Below, piece by piece: positions 9,162 to 16,153 of a DNA stretch of 64,000 nt (positions within the stretch are counted from its first letter, which is position 1; each line of letters starts with the position of its first letter). Both the position numbers and the translations under genes were made by a program. Location of the stretch: the NCBI RefSeq assembly GCF_015686655.1, contig NZ_JADPMP010000001.1, positions 496,001 through 560,000 on the forward strand, in the 5' to 3' direction. Below the pieces are notes generated by a model that saw nothing but the letters and a program-made list of their open reading frames with translations, made no database searches and was not told where the DNA came from. The DNA is from Pontibacter sp. FD36 (GTDB taxonomy: Bacteria > Bacteroidota > Bacteroidia > Cytophagales > Hymenobacteraceae).

Positions 9162-9962
9162 TTAGCTGATAACAGGCCGTCTCCGATCTTGTGGTCTGGC
9201 GGTGTTTTTCCGACGTGAGCCACTGCTCACAAAGTAAAGGGCAAAGCCTGAAAGTATATTCACAATACCTGCAATCGAAAACACGCGCAGCAGGAGATTG
9301 CCAAAGTTGTCGCGTCCCTGGTAGTCCATGGTGTGCAGCATCCAGAGAAAGTCAAATACACGCCATTTGTTGTTTCGGAATCTAGTCACGACGCCCTGCT
9401 CAGCGGCCACATACACTGTAGTTTGAGTAGGGTGCTCCATGGTAACGGCCCAGGCGGGTAGGGCACCGCTGCGGTACTCATGATGACCGTTTATGTTTTC
9501 GTTTGTCAGATACTCCACCTTTGTTACATGTGCCTCATCTATGAAACTGTTGCGTGCTATCTGCACTGATTCCTGCTCGGTGAGTGGTGGACGTAGTTCT
9601 CCAGTTGCAGCTACTGCCAGTTGTGTCAGCGTAGTAGTATGTGCATGGCTAGACTCATGTAGTGTCGAATCAGGATGGTAGCTAATCTGATAATGCGGTT
9701 CGCCCAATATGTCGATTAGCTTAACGGATGTAATTGCCGAACCTGCAGAAAAATACTTAAGCACCTCTGCTGGCGATACGAGTTCCATTCCAGGGCTAAA
9801 GGTGGTTGAATGTTGTTTGCGCTGATAATCACCATGGATTTCGTCTATGTCGCTGAAGCTGAAATAGATGCCTCCGATGGTCCACATCACAAACTGTATA
9901 CCTGTGACAAGTCCTAAATAGCGATGTGTTTTGCGGATGCGGAGGTGGGTCTTTCTTTTCAT
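9162..9962 (-). CDS. PepSY domain-containing membrane protein
   Basis: The 266-residue protein has a basic N-terminus (MKRKTHLRIRKTHRYLG), one membrane helix near residues 14-34, a soluble extracytoplasmic part and a second helix near residues 224-248 (LLRVFSIAGIVNILSGFALYFV). The layout and the RKTHRYLGL start match PepSY-associated membrane proteins, which are often linked to iron uptake or ferric reduction. The middle carries His-rich stretches (ESSHAHTTT). No TonB receptor is adjacent, so the substrate is unknown. A candidate promoter (TTG, 20 bases, TATATTTA on the minus strand) lies at 9980-10010. The gene stands alone between a terminator and an AT-rich spacer. Confidence 0.72.
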   Translation of the reverse strand: MKRKTHLRIRKTHRYLGLVTGIQFVMWTIGGIYFSFSDIDEIHGDYQRKQHSTTFSPGMELVSPAEVLKYFSAGSAITSVKLIDILGEPHYQISYHPDSTLHESSHAHTTTLTQLAVAATGELRPPLTEQESVQIARNSFIDEAHVTKVEYLTNENINGHHEYRSGALPAWAVTMEHPTQTTVYVAAEQGVVTRFRNNKWRVFDFLWMLHTMDYQGRDNFGNLLLRVFSIAGIVNILSGFALYFVSSGSRRKNTARPQDRRRPVIS

Positions 9963-10581
9963 AAGGCTAATAAGGTGGGTAAATATAAGCTAGAGTGAGT
10001 AGAGCTACAATTTTATACCTGTCAAGCACTTCTTTGCAGACGTTGCCAGTTACTATATCTATTTCCTAAGTTGATCATCTTTCCCTCTGCTTTGTGATGA
10101 ATTTTTGATTACTGGTTTTACATCAATTTATCTGTAATGGCGTGGCAGAGTTGAGAGGAATATAAGTACACTATAAGTCTATGTATATATAATATTAGCT
10201 ATGCATTGTTAGATATTATATTGTTAGGTGTGTGAATGTCGTGAAACATTTATATGAAATAGGGGTAAATTAACTAATAATGACTTGGCTTTGCTAAATA
10301 CTGAAAATATAAAATATTTAATTATTTAAATATGGTCTTAGGCCGTATTTATTAAAGAGCTAAGTAAAAGTCGGTTAATAATTATTTACCGTTCAATTCA
10401 CAGAGTTGACTTTTGAAGTCAGATATACAGGTTAAAGTAACGGTAGTATAGTAGCTAGCTTTTAACGAATGACTACCAAGTTTTGAAGCATACCAGGTAG
10501 TGACATACTGCTTTTTATTTGATGCATTAGATACATAAATACATACTCTTTTAGCGTGCACTCACCTCTAACAAATAAATT
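9963..10581. other. AT-rich gene-less spacer (619 bp)
   Basis: No open frame with protein-like content was seen. The stretch is markedly AT-rich (runs such as TATATATAATATTAG near 10181) compared with flanking genes, and the low GC continues into the first two thirds of the next gene. It lies between divergent genes, so it must hold both promoters. Only the weak candidate at 9980-10010 was recognisable; no clean TTTG-N19-TAnnTTTG was found for the plus-strand gene. Confidence 0.6.
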
Positions 10582-12219
10582 ATGGAAAAGAATTATACTC
10601 AGATAATTAAAGGAACAGCAAATCAGAGGCTTCATGTAAATGTTACGGCAATTTTTTTTACATTCATTTTGATATTTTTTAGCAGTGAGGTATTAGCTCA
10701 AACACCAACTATAACTCCTCCACTCGATCCTATATGTGCTACGGTTGGGCGGTCAGTTGATCTGACAATTGAGGGTAGCGGATTCAGATTAGGAACAGCT
10801 CCTTCAAATGCTGGTAATGTTAGGGTGGAGTTTTTGCTTTCAGGAACAAACACATCTATCACAGGAACCCCCATTGTAACTACTGCTCTTAATGAAGGTC
10901 AGATAGTTTTAACTATTGCTTCTAATTCTGCTATAGTGAGCTCAGCCCGAACTATCGATATTAGGGTATCCAATAGAATAGGTAATGGGAATCAATGGAC
11001 AAACCCATCAAATAGGATTAGTTTTACAATATTTCCTGCTTTAGAGACATTAGGAGCGATAGCAGCTACCATGATTGAAGATGAAGAGGTAATTGATGTT
11101 ACAGGGGCAACAGTTTGTGGCGGAGGGGACATAACTTTTACTATACCGGAAGTTCCCAATGCAACAGGATATGTATGGGATGTGCCTGAAACTGCTACTT
11201 TGATTGAAGGAAACGATAATATAGTTACATATAGATTTCCTAATGATAACATTGATCCAATAGAAGGGGTTGTAACTGTTTTCGTAATTAATGGTTGTCA
11301 AGATGTAAGAATTGCCAATACTGTAGTCACAATATTAAGAGAAGTTACAGTATCAGGTGATATAGAAATTGATACAGATGATCCAAATAATAGTGTAGTA
11401 AGTGGTGAAAATGCAACATTCATAGCTCAATCAGAAATAATAGATGCTGGCGATGTGCTAAGTTATCAGTGGTTCGAATCTGTAGATGGTGCAGAATGGT
11501 CTCCTGTAATAAATGAAACGTCAAGAGCCTATTATGTAGAAAGTGTGCCGAGTGAATCATTTGCCGTAAGGGTAGATATTACAGCTAGGCAAGAAAATGC
11601 GTGTTATTCTAATTTACCGAGTGGAGTAGAGCGACTCGAAACTGGGATAATCGTTCCCCTCCCAGTCGAGCTCCTTTACTTCACAGCCGTCAAACGCGGC
11701 ACTGATGTAGCGATGGAGTGGGCGACTGCTTCTGAATTAGATAATAAAGGTTTTGAAGTGCAGGTGTCTCTGGATGGTCAGAACTTCCGCAGCTTGGGTT
11801 TTGTGGACTCTAAGGTAAATACAACCAGCTTAAAGCAGCTTTATACCTTTGTTGACAGAGAAAAAGGCAAGCTAGGCACACGTTACTACCGCCTGAAGCA
11901 AGTGGACCTGGATGGTAAGTTCGAGTATTTTAGCACAAAGGCCGTAGAATTCGGCGCCATTACAGCTAATAGTATCAAAGCTTATCCTAATCCATTTCAT
12001 TCGGAACTGCAACTAAACATAGATTCGGAAGCGACTGGAGATGTACAATTAACGGTAACTAATACCATGGGACAACAGTTAATGCAACGCACTATACGGG
12101 TAGAGAGAGGAGCTAATACTGAGAAACTTGAGTTGGACCCATCCCTGCCGCGAGGCATCTATATCGTTTCTACCACTATGGGAGGTTTCAAGAGTCAATT
12201 CAAGTTGATGAAGGAATGA
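10582..12219 (+). CDS. T9SS type A sorting domain-containing secreted protein (compositional mosaic)
   Basis: The 545-residue protein has an N-terminal hydrophobic export signal (about residues 24-40, ending VLAQTPT), Ig-like or PKD-like beta-rich segments (about 45-350), then the common module PLPVELLYFTAVKRGTDVAMEW, WATASELDNKGFEVQVS, YYRLKQVDLDGKFEY, and a type A sorting domain from about residue 465 (KAYPNPFHSELQL, NTMGQQL, LPRGIYIVST, KLMKE). The type A domain is cut off on export by T9SS and the protein attached to the surface or released. The first 355 codons are AT-rich, whereas from about base 11655 the composition becomes that of the neighbours. This suggests that the variable N-terminal part was acquired and joined to a resident C-terminal module. 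The role of the exposed part is unknown. Confidence 0.85.
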   Translation: MEKNYTQIIKGTANQRLHVNVTAIFFTFILIFFSSEVLAQTPTITPPLDPICATVGRSVDLTIEGSGFRLGTAPSNAGNVRVEFLLSGTNTSITGTPIVTTALNEGQIVLTIASNSAIVSSARTIDIRVSNRIGNGNQWTNPSNRISFTIFPALETLGAIAATMIEDEEVIDVTGATVCGGGDITFTIPEVPNATGYVWDVPETATLIEGNDNIVTYRFPNDNIDPIEGVVTVFVINGCQDVRIANTVVTILREVTVSGDIEIDTDDPNNSVVSGENATFIAQSEIIDAGDVLSYQWFESVDGAEWSPVINETSRAYYVESVPSESFAVRVDITARQENACYSNLPSGVERLETGIIVPLPVELLYFTAVKRGTDVAMEWATASELDNKGFEVQVSLDGQNFRSLGFVDSKVNTTSLKQLYTFVDREKGKLGTRYYRLKQVDLDGKFEYFSTKAVEFGAITANSIKAYPNPFHSELQLNIDSEATGDVQLTVTNTMGQQLMQRTIRVERGANTEKLELDPSLPRGIYIVSTTMGGFKSQFKLMKE

Positions 12220-12237
12220 TAAATAAGTAAATTTTTA

Positions 12238-12290
12238 ATACACAAAGACAAGGGCCAGGTATAGCATACCTGGCCCTTGTCTTTGTGTAT
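12238..12290. terminator. Bidirectional terminator containing an inverted AGGTAT/ATACCT pair
   Basis: A perfect 25-bp stem (12238-12262 with 12266-12290) has a 3-base loop, AGC. It lies between converging genes. The top of the stem is AGGTAT facing ATACCT, the same motif that recurs across the window. Confidence 0.85.
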
Positions 12291-12318
12291 AACATTTCTG
12301 TTTTAGCTGCCAGCCCTG

Positions 12319-14208
12319 CTAGAGTACCTTCACCTTCAAACTAGTTGGTTGCTGGGGTGAGTGGTATACCTTGTGGGTAGCTTTGATAAAGTCCTCCTCG
12401 TTTGCTTCAAAAATATTGTCGACATACTGCTGTGGGTTGCGGTCAACCAGCGGAAACCAGGTACTTTGGATCTGCACCATAATGCGGTGGCCCTTCTTGA
12501 AGGTATAGAGCACATCCTGCAACTCCACGTTTACCTGTGCTACCTGGTTTGGCACAAAAGGCTCCGGCTTCTCAAAGCTGTTGCGGAAACGGCCACGGAA
12601 CACCTCACTGCGCACCATCTGCTGATAGCCACCCATTGGCTTGGCAGGCTGATGTGCGTACGCGGCTGCTGTGTCCGGGTACACATCGATCAGCTTTACT
12701 ACCCAGTCAGCGTCGGTACCGGTGGTAGCTACTTTCAGTTGCGCCAGTATCTCGCCTGCCAGTGTCAAGTCCTCAGTAAGCACGTCGGTCTGGAAGGTAA
12801 GTACATCGGGGCGGCGACTTGCGAAACGCTGATCATCGGTCATGTATTCGCGGGTCATGCCGGTGGCAACGGCCTCGGTGAACGGTACCGGCTTGGCAGG
12901 GTCGCTGATGTATTCGCTGGCTTCGGCTGCGCCTGCTTTTGGTGCTTCGAAGCTTAGTTTGCCGTTGGCGTGCAGGTATAGCGTTTTCTCCTGAGCGGCT
13001 TTTGGTGGCCAGGTCTCGAACTCACGCCACTGGTTGGTACCGCCTTCAAACATAATGGCCTCTGGCAGTTTCACCGGGTTTTTGGCGTCCTCCTTCAGGT
13101 AGTGGGTGAAGAACTTGGCCTCTACGTCCTGCTGGTACCAGGGCGAATGCGCCTTGCCGAAATGCACATTGCCGATACTGCTACCGTCGCCGCGAGCCCA
13201 GCCACCATGCACCCATGGTCCCATTACCAGCATGTTGGTCAGCTTTGGGTTATTCTTTTCGATGTGCTGGTAGATCTTGAGCGGTCCATATAGGTCTTCG
13301 GCATCATACCAGCCACCTACGGTCATCACAGCAGTGCCTTTCAGATTTTTGAGGTGTGGCAGTATGTTCCGATCTTGCCAGAACTTGTCGTAGTTGGGGT
13401 GTGCGGCCATCTCGTTCCAGAAAGCCACCTTGTCTTTGTAGTATACCTCGTTTGCATTCTTCAGCGGACCCATGCGCATGAAAAATTCATAGCCATCCGG
13501 AGTGCCGTGGTCAAAGCGAGGGTTGCGGTTTGGCGTTGGCTCCGGGCGGGGCAGACCGAAGCTGGCCAGGAAGTTGAAGGCATGCGGCAGAAAGAAAGCA
13601 CCGTTGTGGTGGAAGTCGTCCCAGAACCAGTCGGCAATCGGGGCTTGCGGCGATACTGCCTTGAGCGCCGGGTGATTGCTCATCAGACCAGCAGCGGCAT
13701 AAAAGCCAGGGTAGGAGATACCCCACTGGCCTACGCGTTTGTTGCTGTTTTTCAGGTTCTTCACCAGCCAATCCACAGTATCGTAAGTGTCGGTACTCTC
13801 ATCTATGTCTTTCTTGCCTTTCTTGTTAGGCACATGCGGGGTCATGTTCACGAAAGTACCTTCTGACATATAGGCACCACGTACATCCTGGTACACAAAG
13901 ATGTAACCGTCGCGCATCATCGTCGTGCTGGGGCCGAGGGAGGTTTTATAGCCTTCTTCATATGGACCAGCAGAATAGGGTGTGCGGTTAAGCATGATGG
14001 GGTACTTTTTGCTCTGGTCTTTTGGGGAGTAGACCACTGTATAGAGCTTTTTGCCATCGCGCATCGGTACCTGGTACTCCTGCTTGGCGTAATGCTCCCG
14101 GATATATAGCGAGTCTTGGTTAACCCGCTGGGCAAGTGTCTCACCTGCATACAGCCAAAGGGCCAGCAGCAGGAAAAACGCACGTAAATAAAGGTTGTTT
14201 TGTCGCAT
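12319..14208 (-). CDS. CocE/NonD family (X-Pro dipeptidyl-peptidase S15-like) alpha/beta hydrolase
   Basis: The 629-residue protein starts at ATG 14208, where a signal peptide begins (MRQNNLYLRAFFLLLALWLY, cleavage near TLAQ). An in-frame start 68 codons upstream would overlap the divergent gene and bury the signal. The catalytic domain shows the nucleophile S165 in GISYPG, Asp at D302 in GGWYDAEDLYG and His at H334 in GPWVHGGW, plus the family block DVRGAYMSEG. A C-terminal jelly-roll domain follows (about 390-629, EILAQLKVATTGTDADW). Family members hydrolyse esters or acyl amides (cocaine esterase, glutaryl-7-ACA acylase, X-Pro peptidases); the substrate here is unknown. It is probably periplasmic and transcribed alone. 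Confidence 0.87.
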   Translation of the reverse strand: MRQNNLYLRAFFLLLALWLYAGETLAQRVNQDSLYIREHYAKQEYQVPMRDGKKLYTVVYSPKDQSKKYPIMLNRTPYSAGPYEEGYKTSLGPSTTMMRDGYIFVYQDVRGAYMSEGTFVNMTPHVPNKKGKKDIDESTDTYDTVDWLVKNLKNSNKRVGQWGISYPGFYAAAGLMSNHPALKAVSPQAPIADWFWDDFHHNGAFFLPHAFNFLASFGLPRPEPTPNRNPRFDHGTPDGYEFFMRMGPLKNANEVYYKDKVAFWNEMAAHPNYDKFWQDRNILPHLKNLKGTAVMTVGGWYDAEDLYGPLKIYQHIEKNNPKLTNMLVMGPWVHGGWARGDGSSIGNVHFGKAHSPWYQQDVEAKFFTHYLKEDAKNPVKLPEAIMFEGGTNQWREFETWPPKAAQEKTLYLHANGKLSFEAPKAGAAEASEYISDPAKPVPFTEAVATGMTREYMTDDQRFASRRPDVLTFQTDVLTEDLTLAGEILAQLKVATTGTDADWVVKLIDVYPDTAAAYAHQPAKPMGGYQQMVRSEVFRGRFRNSFEKPEPFVPNQVAQVNVELQDVLYTFKKGHRIMVQIQSTWFPLVDRNPQQYVDNIFEANEEDFIKATHKVYHSPQQPTSLKVKVL

Positions 14209-14351
14209 TGGAAGAGGTTTATATTTAAGGAAGATTGTTTTTCTGCCTGAATATAGCCATTCCAGCGTATAAGTTATAAGGTGCGCTTTGAGGTTTTGGT
14301 CAGATCTAAAGCCAAAGCGGAAACCCACTAGTTTAAATCCCATCATTTTAC

Positions 14352-14981
14352 ATGACAAAACATATGGAAAACCGTTTACATCCAACCGATTATGAAGAAG
14401 GGCGACCTCCAAAGCGGCCTTATCAGGAGAATAGACTGATTACGCTGCTCAAAAGACCCGCTGTGTTCATCCCTTTGCTACTGGCACTTGCCTTTCTGGT
14501 TATTCTCCTATTCATCAACTCCTCTAAAAATACACAACTCCGCGAGGCCCGGGAACAGGCGGCACAGGAACGAGAAGTAATTGTCACACAGGCCAATCAG
14601 CGTGTAACCGAGAACACCACTTATTTCTTAAGAACGCTGATGATGCCTTTCTCGTGGTCCGTGAGGACAGCCATGATGTCGAGGAACATGGAGCAGGTAG
14701 ACCAATATCTGTATGCATTTGTGCAGGAGCCTGATTTTGAACTGGTACTATTGGCTGACAACAGTGGGAAGATCATCAGCACTACAAACCAGAAGTATAA
14801 AGGAGAGCTGTTCGCGGATCATTTTGAATCTTCGCTGCTTCAGGTAGAGTCCATTACATTGGATACAAGCGACTCCACCAGCATCAAAGTAGCTGCGCCC
14901 ATCATGGGGCTCAATTCAAAACTAGGAACACTCTATACTGTTTACAATCCAAAGAATCCGATCAGAGTGGATGGAAATTAG
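14352..14981 (+). CDS. Single-helix membrane protein with PDC/Cache-like extracytoplasmic domain
   Basis: The 209-residue protein (a second ATG at 14364 is equally possible) has a charged cytoplasmic N-terminus rich in Pro and Arg, one membrane helix near residues 37-55 (FIPLLLALAFLVILLF), a short coiled-coil-like stretch (REAREQAAQEREVIVTQANQ) and a C-terminal domain with LLADNSGKIISTTNQKYKG, resembling the PDC fold of membrane sensors. No kinase, cyclase or methyl-accepting domain follows, so it is either a free-standing sensor subunit or something else. It is divergent from the CocE-like gene. No family was recognised with certainty. Confidence 0.65.
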   Translation: MTKHMENRLHPTDYEEGRPPKRPYQENRLITLLKRPAVFIPLLLALAFLVILLFINSSKNTQLREAREQAAQEREVIVTQANQRVTENTTYFLRTLMMPFSWSVRTAMMSRNMEQVDQYLYAFVQEPDFELVLLADNSGKIISTTNQKYKGELFADHFESSLLQVESITLDTSDSTSIKVAAPIMGLNSKLGTLYTVYNPKNPIRVDGN

Positions 14982-15033
14982 GCAAAAATATAGTTAATGT
15001 TAGGGCCTTAAATATTAGATAAAACCAATATAT

Positions 15034-15246
15034 ATGGAGACAAACCTCAATCTTCCAAATATGAAAACGCCCAACATTACAAAAAGAGACATCAAATGCT
15101 TTTTGCTAGGTATAGCAACTATCTATGCTGTTGATATTGCTGTAAATTGGGAGAGCCACAAAACAGCCTTTATACAGGGAGTAGAAGATGGCTCTGCTGA
15201 TGCCGCCAAATCGACTGAAGGTCTAAGATTAGAAGAGCGTAAGTAG
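15034..15246 (+). CDS. Small hypothetical protein with one membrane segment
   Basis: The predicted protein has 70 residues, or 61 if it starts at ATG 15061. It has a hydrophobic stretch FLLGIATIYAVDIAV followed by NWESHKTAFIQGVEDG and an acidic/basic tail. Similar short proteins with a helix followed by W...F..G..DG are common in Cytophagales (recollection, not a search). It lies 52 bases after the sensor-like gene and ends 3 bases before the converging TIGR02117 gene. It may be cotranscribed with the preceding gene. No function can be given. Confidence 0.5.
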   Translation: METNLNLPNMKTPNITKRDIKCFLLGIATIYAVDIAVNWESHKTAFIQGVEDGSADAAKSTEGLRLEERK

Positions 15247-15249
15247 AAA

Positions 15250-16017
15250 CTACTCTCGCACCTGCCGCATCACCACAAATGAAAAAGGAGCCCATAGAGC
15301 GGCTCGATGGCCCATAGCTTTAAGTCCGCTGTTTACCCAGCCGTTGCAGGTCTTGAAGAGGTGGAACTTGCCGTTTGCTTCGTAAAAGTTGTCGCGGGAA
15401 TGATAGCCCCCGCCTTCGATCAGCAAAAACTCGCCATTAGCCTGTTGCTGAAAACTATCCAGGATATACTGCACCAACGCCTGGTACTGCTCCTGACTTA
15501 TAATCACAGGTTGCTGGTATTTGTTTTGACGGAGTGGTTGGGCGATGTACTCTACGTGCATGGCCGTACGGGTAGGCCAGAAGAGTGAGGTAATGGCCGT
15601 CGTGAGCGTAAGGTCAGACCATTCAGGTGTTTCCATATAAAACTGCCGGTCGCCCCAGCCAAATCCTACGTGTGTAAAAGAACTATCGGCACCAGCGAAG
15701 TCCTGCACGTACAGCCTGTCTCGCCAATCTATGATATCGGTTTTAACAGGCAGCACCAGATCCGTGTGCACGCCATTGTCGGTCACAAAAATCTCTATAC
15801 CTTCCGTGGTTTGTGCATAGCTGCTGTTGACAGGTATACTGCCAAGCGTTAGTCCGGCCAGTACGTAGAGTACGGTCATCAGGGCCAGTCCCGCCATAAA
15901 TGCCAGGAAGCCTTTGCCGGTTTTTCGCCAAAACAGATACATAGCTATAGGTACGCACATAAGGAGTAAGGTGTCAGGTATAGAAAATAAACCGAAGCCC
16001 GCCAGGTAAAATTCCAC
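15250..16017 (-). CDS. TIGR02117/DUF2459 family membrane protein
   Basis: The family signature is clear: EIFVTDNGVHTDLVLP, HVGFGWGDRQFYMETPEWSDL, SLFWPTRTAMHV and LFKTCNGWVN. The conserved His (NGVHTD) and Cys (TCNGW) suggest a papain-like cysteine enzyme, but activity is not established. As drawn the gene starts with GTG and gives 255 residues with two N-terminal helices. Starting at ATG 15960 (236 residues) or ATG 15942 would leave one helix, closer to usual family members. The start is uncertain. The gene is probably transcribed alone. Confidence 0.8.
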   Translation of the reverse strand: MEFYLAGFGLFSIPDTLLLMCVPIAMYLFWRKTGKGFLAFMAGLALMTVLYVLAGLTLGSIPVNSSYAQTTEGIEIFVTDNGVHTDLVLPVKTDIIDWRDRLYVQDFAGADSSFTHVGFGWGDRQFYMETPEWSDLTLTTAITSLFWPTRTAMHVEYIAQPLRQNKYQQPVIISQEQYQALVQYILDSFQQQANGEFLLIEGGGYHSRDNFYEANGKFHLFKTCNGWVNSGLKAMGHRAALWAPFSFVVMRQVRE

Positions 16018-16153
16018 CCTGGCCAGTCTGCTCTTCTCCCAATCATTGTATAGACAGTCTTTGCAGGTATAAAATTGTCAAATTCAGCTTTTTTGCGCAG
16101 ATTGTACCTTTATTCCCAATACCATTAACATACCTTTTTTTAAGCAATTGATC

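Noticed and set aside
14209..14412. N-terminal extension of the CocE-like hydrolase to 14412
   Set aside because: It would overlap the divergent gene and place the clear signal peptide inside the protein; ATG 14208 is the sensible start.
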